From Blepharisma stoltei (taxonomy: Eukaryota > Ciliophora > Heterotrichea > Heterotrichida > Blepharismidae), in the NCBI GenBank assembly GCA_914767885.1, contig CAJZBQ010000040.1:496001-560000 (forward strand): 64,000 nt of DNA, written 5' to 3'. The notes beneath the pieces are model-generated. The model saw nothing but the letters and a program-made list of their open reading frames with translations, made no database searches and was not told where the DNA came from. Shown here piece after piece: positions 41,110 through 52,607 of the stretch (its first letter is position 1; each line of letters opens with the position of its first letter). Position numbers and translations under genes: made by a program.

Positions 41110-44100
41110 TTATTCTTCATCTCTTGTAGCTATTTTGTTTAGCAAATACTGTGACTCTTGAGGGCCAGTAAACATAATCATTTTTCTGAAAAGCGAAGTT
41201 TCCTTATTGCCTAGTTCAAATGGGGTTCCTGACTCTCTGCATGTTCCTTCGTCCATTACTATAATTTTGTCAGTGTCAATTATAGTCCTTAAGCGATGAG
41301 CAACAATCAATAAAGTGCTTTCTTTAAACAGCTTTTTAATCTTCTTCTGAATGAATTTGTCGGTTTCTGGGTCTACGTTTGCAGTAGCTTCGTCCATCAT
41401 AACAATTTTGTTTCTTCTAATTAGAGCTCTTGCCAAACATACTAATTGTTTTTGTCCTGCTGATAAATTCCCTCCCTCGCCGACTAGCATCGTATTAAGC
41501 CCTTTTGGGTATGAATTCACTAAATCTTGCAGCCTAGTTTGCTTAAGAATACTCAAAATTTCTTCTTCTGTGTGCTCATGGAAAGGATCAAGGTTATCTT
41601 TAAAGCTTGCCATAAATATCGTTGGAAACTGAGGAATAACAGACATCTGTTTTCTTAATTGATGAAGTCCTGCCTGCTTATAGTCTTGGCCATCTATAAA
41701 TATTGTTCCTTGAGATGGATCCGTCAGTCTGAACAGGACTTGCATAATTGATGACTTCCCTGCTCCAGTCCTCCCAATAATTCCCACTTTTAATCCAGCC
41801 TCAACTGTAAAACTTAAGTCTTTGATTACGTCAGGAAAGTTTTCTCGATATCTCATAAAAAGATGATCTACTTCAATTTTTCCTTTATCTATTATAAAAT
41901 GTTGATTAGTCTCAAATTTTCCTTCTCTTGGCAACTTTTCATACTGTATCAATCTTTGAGGGGATGCCATTGTATTTTCTGTTTCAACCATCGTTTTTGC
42001 CCAAAAAGCAACCAAACTTGACATTGAAGCAATTAAAGATATGCTCATTGCAGCCAAGCTACCGCTGATATGATCTTTATACAAAATCAGCACCATTACG
42101 TTAAGAGTGTTCAGAAAAGTCGCTCCTAGCTCAGTGTATCCTTGATAGAATCTTTGAATGACTTGATAGCTAAGAAATGACCTCAGACTTAAAGTAATAG
42201 CGTTATGCATATCTTTTAAAAATTTTTCTTCAAGGTTTAATGCGCGAATAGTTACGAGGCCATGAACAGAAGAGTTACATAAGGATAAGACAGGGCTTTT
42301 CATTATTAGTTCGATTTTTCTAAGGCTTTTTGATAAAGGAACTACTTTTTTTATCAAATAACCAAGATAAAAAGCAAATCCAAAAATAACAGCTAAATTT
42401 GGTGGAGCTACAACAGCCATGACAACAATGTTTCCTAATAGCGTAATAGACATATTTAGAAATTCAACAAAAACCATCATTAACAGCTCATCCATCATAA
42501 GCGTATCTTTTGAAAACCTATTGAGCATCCTCCCAGTAGGATTTTTATCAAAAAATACCGAAGCTGTTTTGGTGACACTCTCTAATGCAGAATTGTGAAG
42601 CTTTTTCGCACTTAAAATCAGCCCCAGTCCTAAAGAGTACGCTCTAAGATATGCTATCCCAATTTATAAGGGTTAATAATTCCAAATTTTTAATTATTCC
42701 TGTTTAATAAAACAAAAAATAATAAATATCAATTAATGAAGTGGGCTATTTATTTTAATTAATATAGAATGTATGCTGCAGCGATAATTATGGCGTATAC
42801 CCATATATTGTAAGCATCATCTTGGTCAGACTTCGATTCTCTTGCTCATAGTGCAAGCCATCACATAATCATTATATAAGATATTTGAGCAGCTACTATT
42901 ATCACGAGTAGCACTGGGAAAGCCAAGCATGTTCTGAACCCAAAAAGCAAAAATTTAAAGTAAACACTAATCGGGACTGAGCCTTTTTCAATTTCTTCTT
43001 CTTGTATTGACAATTTATCCTTTGCAGCAACTTTTTTCTCAGTTTCTTCTTTTACAGCTTCTGGTTTTTCTTCTTTTTCCCCTTCAAATTTACTGAGAAG
43101 TTCCCCAACAATGTGTTTCACGTCAGCTCTTCCTTCAATTTCTTGGTAAGTTCCAAAAAATAATTGATTTCCATTATCCATAATTAAAATATGGCGTCTT
43201 CGCCTGAGCATGGCCTTCCGGCCATGCAGCCTCGACTCATATTTTAACTATATCCGGCAAGGTTTTACCATTCTAGGGTGGACAGCAATACTATGTAAGC
43301 AATTCTGGTTGTGTTCAGAGCCTAGTCCTAGTCTAATCTCAGGGGTGGATTTTTCCTCATGGGGAAGGAGGGCACGGAGTTGGAAAGGGGAAGCTCAGCA
43401 GAGTCCTTTGGACCAATCGGGCAACTCCCTAGCGTGAAACTGGGCGTTACGTCCCAGACTACGTGTTTTTCCTTTTTGCCGACAGCTGACCAGAAAATCC
43501 ATTTTTTGGGTTTTTCGGAAAAGCAATCCATTTAGCAAGCAAGTAGCTCATCCATGAGCCGTCGAAGCCGGAACACTTTCCCAAGAAAGCACCTGGCGAT
43601 TGAAGTAGGCCATCCCCAGCGACCTGTGGGCCCGATGCGACGAAGGCGAGTGATAGTACCTGGGGTTGTCACCCCGTAGTGGACGTTTAAACGTTATAAA
43701 TTCTATAAGATAAGATAAGATTTCCATTATCCAAAACCAATATTTTGTCAGCCTGAGATATATAATGAATTTGATGGGTTGCTAGAATCACAGTTTTTTC
43801 TTTTAAATATTCTTTGATGCAATTCTTAAAAATGTGCTCACTTACTTCTGCATCTACAGCACTTAAAGGATCATCAAGAAGCATTATGTCTCTATTGGTG
43901 TAAATTGCTCTTGCCAGACTTACCCTTGCTTTTTGTCCACCGCTTAAAGTAATTCCTCTGTCTCCTACAACTGTATTGTCTCCAAAAACAAAACTTTCTA
44001 TATCATGCTCCAGGGCACACGCATGAATGACAGATTTATACAAACCCTCATCGTATTCTAAACCCATCAATATATTATCTCTAATGCTGCTCGAAACAAT

Positions 44101-46534
44101 TCATGGGTCTTCTCCTGAGTATGCAATTTTTCCATTCAAATGAATTTTTCCTGAAGCTAATGCTATTTCTTGCATAATCCCCATAAGCAGACTTGTTTTA
44201 CCACACCCTACAGGTCCAATAACAATTAATAGTTCTCCATGGTCAAGCTTGACATCAATTTCATTTAAAACAATCTGATTCTCTACTGTAGGAGCAAGAA
44301 AATTTTTGGTTGTCTTCAAATCTTCATTTTCCAATGTCTCTATTTCATTCCAAGCCCAGCATGCATTTTTCAAAGTAACAGCATGCTTTTTACTTTCCGG
44401 GAAAATTATGTGCTCTTTATTTTTCATCATCAAAGCGTCAGTCAGCCTTTTCATAGACACAACTAACATAAACATCTGCATAATAGCAGCAGCTCCTACA
44501 TAGGATATTAAATTGTTGCTTATCACTAAAATTGTTACAGCAGCAAAAGTCTCGCCTGGCTTAATTTCATTTCCGAGGGATACATATATGATAAATGTAA
44601 TAAAAAGAACGATTCCTATACCTCCTGCTCCAACCATTCTGTTTAAGGAATGAACTGTTAATTTATGAAGTGCTTCTTTGATTTCTTGTCTTCTCTTATT
44701 ATAAATAAGGTCTAAATATGGTTCTTCCCATCCATAAAGCTTTACTATTCTGATCCCTTCTATCAAATTTGTAATCATCTTTATACGAGAATCCGCAAAA
44801 AGAGCAACCTTTACCCTGAATTTTCCAGCTCATTTTGCTAAAAAAAGGACGATAGGGAAATGGAAAATTACAATAATCAAGTCATATGCATAAATGGCTG
44901 GTGATGAAAGGCCCGTCCTCCCTGTGGTGGGTGTCCTTATGCATATCCGGACATGGCTTTTTGATGCAAAGAACTGCCCAAGGGTTGGGTTAGCCTCAAG
45001 ACGAGAGGCCCAGCACTATTCCGCTGGCTTGAGTGACAGTTTTTTGCATTTTTAGTAGCAGCACTCAGGGCTAGGTTAGGTGTCCGATAGAGGAAAGTTG
45101 GCATGCCTGCCTAGGTTCTTTTGTGTCCTTTCCCGAATTGCGTAAGTAGTTGAGCTTTTCCTTTGCTGCTGAACCAGGGGAAAAAGGAAAGACAGGCTAG
45201 AAGAGAACTCAAAGGCTACAGTCTCTCCAGTTGAAAAGGGTCCTTAGAAACGGACAATCTGGCCTAAGCAAAGCAGGCTGGGTAAGTTGATTGGATTGGA
45301 AATGAAGGTTTTGCAAAGTCGTGATTTGGACCATGGAGGAAAAATCCTCTACTGAAAAGCCGGGGTTTTCGACCTGGGAGAACACCATCCCAAGAATTAT
45401 CCCGTAGGACGCATGGTACTCAGGAATTGAAGACTATAAAGATTAGCTTGAATCTAATTAATTTAATTACAATAATCAAGCCAATAACTCCAGCTGGACC
45501 TAAGAAAAAGCCTAGAATTAAGAAAGCACCTATCAGAAAAGTTGGAATTGAAAAGAGAAAAACTAATGTCACGAGACCATCAATAAATTCTACTTCTGAT
45601 GCTATTAAATTGGCGAGCTTTCCTTTAATATTACCTTGATTTAAGGTCAAGTTTGATAGTTTTAACACTTTTTTGTACATTAAGCATGGGATGATTGCTT
45701 TAATTCTTGCAATCAAAGTGTATACGCGGAAGGTAGAGAGATTCATGCAGTAATAAGATACAAAAGCAGTGGCAGCATAAGCTATGACATAGCCTGCACC
45801 TTCATAGCCCTTAGCGTTGTCATCAGTCATGTATCTTGTCAGATAAATCACAAGAACTGCTTGAACTAATGAAAGATTATTTGCGAAAATCCCTGGCAAG
45901 CTAAATTTTAGGAATTCCCAGCCAAATTCTCTTATTAATACTCTTTTGAAGCTTGGGTGCGGCTTCCTGGCTTCTTCATTCCATGCAATCTCAAGTTGAG
46001 TTAATGATTCCTCAAAATTAATTCTCTTAGGAACGTCAATTAAGTTCTGATTCCCCCTCCTCCGTGAGAGAACAAATCATTAGAAAAATCCCTATTTTTA
46101 GCCCAAAAGCCCACCCTCCGTAAGCGAGCGAAAATGTTTTTAATAGAATTTTTTTTAAGGAAAAAATGCTGATATATAAGTGATAACTAGTATCATAAAA
46201 TCCCAAGCTAATTCTGTTTAATTTTAAACAAATTGCGTTTTAAAACATAAATTTTACAAATTAAATTAATATTTTCCTTCCTATTTTTGAAAAGCGGAGT
46301 GATTTTAAATTCTGAAAAAAAAAATTTCTTTAAAATTTATATTTAAATTTTTTTAAAAAAAAAAAAAAATTAACTCCTCTCCGTGAGCGAACGAAATTTT
46401 TTTGTTCGCTCACAGAGGGGGGAGCGAGGAGAAGGCTTATTTTTATTTCAAAACCTCAGGCATGGGAATGTTCATGTCATAAGAAGGTCATTGAAAATAT
46501 TCGCCTTGTCATAGGCAAAAACAGGACTAGACAT
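41110..46534 (-). CDS. ABCC-type ABC transporter, copy 1
   Basis: Full transporter without an extra N-terminal TMD0. Removing a 110-bp IES, two retroposon units (553 and 599 nt) and a MITE (377 nt) leaves 3786 nt, 1261 aa. Start MSSPVFAYDKANIFNDLLMT. TMD1 follows; NBD1 has Walker A GPVGCGKTS (~residue 446), LSGGQKARVSLARA and LLDDPLSAVD, with Asp in place of the catalytic Glu as in many ABCCs. TMD2 follows; NBD2 has GRTGAGKSS (~1050), LSAGQKQLVCLARA and MMDEATANVD. TGA encodes Trp in EDPWIVSSS and MIMWWLALWA. Likely exporter of organic anions or conjugates. NBD2 is nearly identical to copy 2. Confidence 0.95.
42657..42766. other. 110-bp TA-bounded IES in ABCC copy 1
   Basis: TA at 42655-42656 and 42765-42766. 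Excision gives IIIAAAYILAYLRAYSLGLG, an uninterrupted TM helix that lines up with copies 2 and 3. AT-rich, no terminal repeats; it would fall in the short IES class. Confidence 0.88.
43181..43718 (+). mobile_element. SINE-like retroposon (538 bp) in ABCC copy 1
   Basis: 15-bp duplication GATTTCCATTATCCA (43166-43180 and 43719-43733), containing TA. Starts TAATTAAAATATGGCGTC and ends CTATAAGATAAGATAA. Sister of 33496-34067. Excision gives KILVLDNGNQLFFGTY. Confidence 0.95.
44882..45465 (+). mobile_element. SINE-like retroposon (584 bp) in ABCC copy 1
   Basis: 15-bp duplication ATTACAATAATCAAG (44867-44881 and 45466-45480), containing TA. Starts TCATATGCATAAATGGCTGG and ends GAATCTAATTAATTTA. 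Excision gives AGVIGLIIVIFHFPIVLFLA in TMD1, which aligns with copy 2. Confidence 0.93.
46051..46427 (+). mobile_element. Family-A MITE (377 bp) in ABCC copy 1
   Basis: Flanks are TGA (46048-46050) and CGA (46425-46427), a TGA duplication with one change. Left spaced pair, right head-to-head hairpin (TCCGTGAGCGAACGAAATTT, then TTGTTCGCTCACAGAGG). Excision with TGA gives KPSPQNLIDVPKRI, matching copy 2 (KPLPQNLVEVPKRI). Confidence 0.92.
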
Positions 46535-47571
46535 TTATTATCCAACAGACGTCTCTAAATATAAATGAGCAGCTTGGAGAATAGTTAAGAGAATGAATAA
46601 AGAGAGAGGACTTAGATAAAAGAATCTGAAAGTCAGAAAAAATTTCATGGGAAATAAATTTCCAAATTAATTATTATCTTTTTACAATTATAGCAACTCT
46701 ATTTATTCTTAATTGGTTTGATTCTAGAGATTTTAACAGTTCTTATTTCTGATTGAGTCTAATATGGTTGAATAAGCCTATTAGGAGTTATCAAAAAATT
46801 ATGAGGGAATTTTATATACATAAAAATGGTGACGACAGACCACCCGACTCTCGACCCTATTTCTTCAACAGCAGCAGGCAACGGCCCGGTGTCGGAGATT
46901 TAGGTGGAAAGGGCCGGTAATCCTTTGTGTATAGTCGGGCTGGGTTTTCTTTGGGCCCGAGGAGCTAATTCTCGGACTTGAAGTTTTTCCTCCAGGACAA
47001 CCATTGGAAAGGGCAAGGTCGGCCAATGTTTGAGGGCAATATGACCCTCAGACCCTGAAGACGGTATTTGCCCAACGAGAAACTGGGAGTTTCGACCCAA
47101 GTGGTTGGCCCTTAGACTCCAGAAGCCATGGAAGTCAAGACTGGTCGCGCGAATCCCTTGTTTGAGGCAACAAGGAGGGTGTCCGCCGAGGCTCCTCAGG
47201 AGCGATGAGCGTGTAGGGGTGGAAATCCCCGGCCCTGCAAGGCAAACGGCTTAATCTAATCTAAATGAGGGAATTTTAGTTAATTTTTACAAGTTATTAG
47301 AATTAGTCGACAAAAATGAAAAAGATAGGATAAATATGGAGTCTAAAAATTATACATATGAACTAGTTATTAAGAAAATTAATCTGAAAGTCTGAAGATT
47401 CAAAATGTTTTATGAAAACTTGCCAAATTAATTTACAACTTCCTATCAGATATATTTTAAAATAATTATATGCTAAACGTACAGTGACTTGTAAAATTAA
47501 GCCTCTCAAACTTAAGAAATTAATTATTTTGTAGCAAACGTCTAATTAAATTTTTGATAAAATAATTTAAA
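46535..47571. other. Spacer between ABCC copies 1 and 2
   Basis: About 1 kb, AT-rich except for the retroposon at 46818-47269. No other feature seen. Confidence 0.5.
46818..47269 (+). mobile_element. SINE-like retroposon (~452 bp), intergenic
   Basis: 14-bp duplication ATGAGGGAATTTTA (about 46801-46814 and 47265-47278). Starts near ACATAAAAATGGTGACGAC and ends GGCTTAATCTAATCTAA. Carries the shared block GAAACTGGGAGTTTCGACCC. Boundaries are good to a few bases. Confidence 0.9.
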
Positions 47572-50500
47572 TTATTTTCCTTTTGTTGCAATTTTACTTA
47601 CTCCCCTCCTTTGTGAGCGAACAAAAAAAATCTTTTGCTCATGGAGGGGGTTAATTATTTTTTTTTAAAAAATTTTTATATATAAATTTTATAGAAAATT
47701 TTTTTTCGAAATTTTAAAAAAATGATAATTCGCAAAAATTCGAAAACAAATATTAATTTAATTTGTGTAAAATTTATGTTTTAAAATGCGATTTGTTTAA
47801 AATTAAACAGAATTAGCCATAGATTTCGTAATAATAATTATCATTTATATATCAAAATTTTTTTCCATAAAAAATTTTTGTTCGTCACGGTTTTTTTAGA
47901 CAAAAAATGGATTTTTCTGATAGTTTTGTTCGCTCTCGCAAGGGGGGTTAATAGAAATTCTGACTCTTGATCACCTGTAAACATAATCATTTTTCTGAAA
48001 AGAGAAGTCTCCTTGTTTCCTAGTTCGTATGGAGTCCCTATCTCTTTACATGTTCCTTTGTCCATTACTATAATTTTGTCCGTGTCAATAATAGTCCTTA
48101 AGCGATGAGCAACAATCAATAAAGTGCTTTCTTTAAACAGCTTTTTAATCTTCTTCTGAATGAATTTGTCGGTTTCTGGGTCAACATTCGCAGTAGCTTC
48201 ATCCATCATAACAATTTTGTTTCTTCTAATTAGGGCTCTTGCCAAACAAACTAGTTGTTTTTGTCCTGCTGATAAACTCCCCCCCTCACCGACTAGCATT
48301 GTATCAAGCCCTTTTGCATATGAATTCACTAAATCTTGCAGCCTAGTTTGCTTAAGAATACTCAAAATTTCTTCTTCTGTGTGCTCATGGAAAGGATCAA
48401 GGTTATCTTTAAAGCTTGCCATAAATATCGTTGGAAACTGAGGAATAACAGACATCTGTTTTCTTAATTGATGAAATCCTGCCTGCTTATAGTCTTGGCC
48501 ATCTATAAATATTGTTCCTTGAGATGGATCAGTCAGTCTGAATAGGACTTGCATAATTGATGACTTCCCTGCTCCAGTCCTTCCAATAATTCCCACTTTT
48601 AATCCTGCTTCAATTATGAAGCTTAAGTCTTTGATTACGTCAGGAAAGTTTTCTCTGTATCTCATATAGAGATGACTGAATTCAATCTTTCCTTTGGTGA
48701 TGCTGAAACGTTGATCAAGTTCATATGCTCCTTCTCTTGGAAGCTTTCTGTATTGCATAACTCTTTGCGGTGAAGCCATAGTATTTTCTGTTTCAACCAT
48801 AGACTTTCCCCAATGAGAAACTAAGTTTGTAGAAGATGCAATAAGCGATATACTCATGGCTGCATAGCTTCCACTTATATCATCTTTGTAAAGAACAAGT
48901 ATGACAACATTGAGAATATTAAGGATTGTGGCCCCTAATTCGGTATATCCTTGATAAAACCTTCTGATAATTGTATAGCTAATAAATGACCGAAGACTTA
49001 ATGAAACAGCATCAGCCATATCTTTTATAAACTTTTGTTCAAGATTTAATGCCCGAATTGTAGTCAGCCCATTAACTGAGGAATTTGATAGAGACAATAT
49101 TGGGCTTTTCATAATTAAATCAAGCTTTCGGAGATCTTTTGACACTGGAACAACTTTTTTTACTAAAATGAATAGGTAAAGAGCAAATCCAGAAATAATT
49201 GCTAAATTTGTAGGAGCAATTATAGCTATGACTATGATATTTCCAAATAAAGCAGTTGATTGGGATAGAAAATCAATGAATAGCATTGCGAGAAGCTCAT
49301 CCATCATTAGTGTATCCTTTGAAAATCTGTTAATCATCCTTCCAGTCGGATTTTTATCAAAAAATGATGTGATCGTTCTAGTCACACTTTCAAGTGCAGC
49401 ATTGTGAAGCTTTTTAGCGCTAATCCCCTCCTCCGTGAGCGAGAACACCCCTATTTTGTGCAAAGCCACCCCCTCCAACAAGCAATAAGTAAAATTTCAT
49501 GGAAAAATATTTTATATATAGTGACAATATAACGAAAATCTCTAGATAACTCGGTTTAATTTTAAACAGCTTGCATTTTAAAACATATATTTTACAAATT
49601 GAGTTGATTTTTCCATTGGGAATTATTTTAAATTTTGAAGAAAAAAAAATTACTTCAAATTTATGTATAAATTTTTATAAAGAATTAAGCCCACTCTTTG
49701 AACGACGGCGAGGAGAGTAAGAAGAAGTCCAAAGCCTAGTGAATAAATCTTTAAATAAGACAATAAATAAGTCGATAGGATAATAAGAGCATAAATTCAC
49801 ATATAAAAAGGGTCTTTTTGTTCTGATTCTGACTCTTTTGCCCACAATGCCAGCCATCACATTATCATTAAATAACAGGTTTGAGAAGCTACAACTATTG
49901 AGATCACAACTGGAAAGATAAGCCACGTTCTGAACCCAAATAGCCAAAACTTAAAATAAGTGCTCAATGGAACCGAGCCATTCTCAATTTCTTCTTCTTC
50001 TATCGACAATTTATCTTTTATTGCAGCTTCTTCCTTAATCCCATCTCTTCTTTTTTCAACTATTTCATTTTTATCTCCATCAATTTTAGTAAGAAGCTCT
50101 CCTACAATATACTTAAGTTCTTCTTTGCCTTGCAATTCTATATAGGTTCCAAAAAATAGTTGATTTCCATTATCTAACTTCTCCCTCTGTGAGCAAATAA
50201 AACCATTGGAAAAATTACTATTTTTGGGTAAAAACCACACAAAAAAATTGTTTATATAAAAGTTTTTTAGAGAAATATTTTTTTGATATAATTGATAATT
50301 AATATAATGAAATTTAGCTAATTTATTGAATTTAGGGCTTACAATGATAGCATGCATTTTATATATATAACTATAATATTTATATATAATATTTTAAAAA
50401 AATAACCATTTGTGAACAAACAAAATTATTTTGTCTGCTTACAGGAGGGGTTAAGATTAAAATTTTATCAGCTTGAGCTAGATAATGAATCTGATGGGTT

Positions 50501-52606
50501 GCTAGAATCACAGTTTTTTCTTTTAAATATTCTTTGATACAATGCTTAAAAATATGCTCGCTTACTTCTGCATCGACTGCGCTTAAAGGATCGTCAAGAA
50601 GCATTATGTCTCTATTAGTGTAAATTGCTCTTGCTAAACTCACCCTTGCTTTTTGTCCCCCACTCAAAGTAATTCCTCTGTCACCTACAACAGTATTATC
50701 ACCAAATGCTAAACTCTCTATATCATGCTCTAAAGCACAAGCATGAATAACTGACTTATATAAAGTTTCGTTGTATTCCAGACCCATCAAAATGTTATCT
50801 CTGATAGTAGATGGGGTTATTCATGGGTCTTCTCCAGAGTATGAAACTTTTCCATTTAAACTGATTTTTCCTGAGCTCAATGCTATTTCTTGCATTATCC
50901 CCATAAGCAAACTTGTTTTACCACATCCAACAGGTCCAATAACAGCCAATAATTCTCCTTTTTTGACTTTTAGATTTATTTCATTCAAGCAGCTAAGTCC
51001 CACCCCCTCTGTGAGCGAACAAAAAAATTTCGTTCATTCATGGGGTAATTTATTTTTTAAAAAATTTATATCTGAAATTTTTTTTTTGAAATTTAAAAAA
51101 TCCCTAATTCTTAAAAATCGAAAGAAAATAATTTAATTTGTAAAATTATTGTTTTAAAATGCAAGCTGTTTAAAATTAACAGAACTAGCATAAGATTTTA
51201 TTATATTAATAATCACTTATGTATATAAATTTTTTTCATAAAAAATTATTATTATCTCACGAAGGGTGGGTTTTTAGGCAAAATAGGTGTTTTTCCAATA
51301 GTTTCACTCACAGAAGGGGAGTAAGATTATCCTCTGAAGTTGTAATAAAATTTCTGCTGGTAATAAAGTTCTCAGTATCATACGTTTTAATCTCGCTCCA
51401 AGTAAAGCTGGCATTTTCTAAGCATACTTCATAATTAGAATTTTCTTTGAATTCTATAGATTCTTTATTTTTCATCATTAGAAAGTCAGTCAATCTTTTC
51501 ATTGACACAGTCAGCATATAAATTAGTATAATTGCAGTAGCTCCTACATCTGCTATTAAGCTATGACCTATGACTAAAATGGTGACTGTAGAAAATGTTA
51601 CACCTGGCTCTATTGTGTTTCCAAGGTAGATGTAAATTATGAAAGTCACTAATAAAACTACTCCTACTCCTCCAGGGCCTGCCATTTTGTTTAGAGAATG
51701 CACTTTAAGCTTGTGAAGGGCTTCTTTAATTTCTTGTGTTCGCTTGTAGTAAATACGGTCTAAATACGGATCTTCCCATCCATATAATTTTACTATTCTG
51801 ATACCCTCAATTAAATTTGTAATCATTTTTATCCGAGAATCAGCAAAAAGGGCAACTTTGACTCTAAACCTTCCTGCCCACCTGGCAAGTAGAATCACAA
51901 GAGGAAAATGAATTATGGATATTAAAAGGCCAATAATACCCGCAGGCCCCAAATAAAAACCCAAAATAAAGAAAGCACCTATCATAAATGTTGGAATTGA
52001 AAGTAGAAAAGTCAAAGATGCCAAGCCATCCATAAATTCTACCTCAGATGCTATCAAATTGGCTAGTTTACCCTTGATGTTACCCTGATTTAAGCTGATA
52101 TTGGAAAGTTTCAGCAATTTCTTATACAGTAGGCATGGAATGATGGCCTTAATTCTTGCGATTAATGCGTAAACCCTAAAGCTTGAGAGATTCAAAAAAT
52201 AATACAAGCTTAATGATGTAATGGCATAGGCAATTACATATAGAATGCCATCGATGCTATTAGCATTATTATCTGTCATATATTGAGTAAGATATATGAC
52301 AAGTATTGCCTGAACCAGTGAAAGATTATTCGCAAAAATTCCTGGTATGCAGAATTTAATGAATTCCCAACCAAATTCTTTAATCAAGACACTTCTGAAA
52401 CTTGGATGTGGCTTTTTGGATTCTATTTCCCACGCTTTTTCTAAGCGCAAAAGGGACTCATCGAATTTAATTCGTTTTGGAACTTCAACTAAGTTTTGAG
52501 GTAAGGGCTTATTTTTATTTCAGAAATAAATGCATGGAAAGGCTCACGTCATAAATAAATCATTGAATATGTTTGCTTTATCGTAAGCAAAAACTGGGTT
52601 GGACAT
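47572..52606 (-). CDS. ABCC-type ABC transporter, copy 2
   Basis: Removing four MITEs leaves 3783 nt, 1260 aa. Start MSNPVFAYDKANIFNDLFMT (52606), paralogous to copy 1 from the first residue. NBD1: GPVGCGKTS, LSGGQKARVSLARA, LLDDPLSAVD. NBD2: GRTGAGKSS, LSAGQKQLVCLARA, MMDEATANVD. The C-terminus after the last MITE is LLSKIATKGK and TAA, matching LLNKIATRDEE of copy 1. TGA encodes Trp in MIMWWLALWAKES and EDPWITPS. None of the four insertion sites is shared with copy 1 or 3. Presumed exporter of organic anions or conjugates. Confidence 0.95.
47601..47950 (-). mobile_element. Family-A MITE (350 bp) in ABCC copy 2, C-terminus
   Basis: TTA duplication (47598-47600 and 47948-47950). Head-to-head pair at the left, partly worn; spaced pair at the right (TGTTCGTCACGG, then TTTGTTCGCTCTCGCAAGG). 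Removal changes the last residues from a spurious tail to LLSKIATKGK. Confidence 0.93.
49424..49720 (+). mobile_element. Family-A MITE with family-B-like right end (297 bp) in ABCC copy 2
   Basis: TAA duplication (49421-49423 and 49718-49720). The left end is family A (CCCCTCCTCCGTGAGCGAG). The right end reads CTTTGAACGACGGCGAGGAG, reminiscent of the family-B hairpin centre GAACGACGGCGAGTCG. The core is family A. Excision gives SLGFGLLLSAKKLHNAALES. Confidence 0.85.
50178..50454 (+). mobile_element. Diverged family-A MITE (277 bp) in ABCC copy 2
   Basis: TAA duplication (50175-50177 and 50452-50454). Left CTTCTCCCTCTGTGAGCAAA; right hairpin remnant around TTTGTGAACAAACAAAATTA. Shorter and more worn than other copies. 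Excision gives KILILDNGNQLFFGTY. Confidence 0.9.
50997..51324 (-). mobile_element. Family-A MITE (328 bp) in ABCC copy 2
   Basis: TAA duplication (50994-50996 and 51322-51324). Left head-to-head pair CCCCTCTGTGAGCGAACAAA, then TTTCGTTCATTCATGG. The core matches 58900-59294 with changes. Excision gives TSEDNLSCLNEINLKVKKGE just before NBD1. Confidence 0.92.
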
Positions 52607-52607
52607 G
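51800..52607 (-). other. Note on ABCC copy 2: intact N-terminal TMD1 segment
   Basis: This uninterrupted part of copy 2 corresponds to the region of copy 1 that carries a 584-bp retroposon and a 377-bp MITE. It gives a direct uninterrupted reference for the junctions proposed in copy 1 (IIGLLISIIHFPLVILLARW and LPQNLVEVPKRI). Confidence 0.85.

Noticed and set aside
41351-41632. Antisense frame opposite NBD2 of ABCC copy 1, nearly repeated at 48160-48441 and similar at 54666-54932.
   Set aside because: A shadow of the conserved NBD2; its conservation follows from the sense strand.
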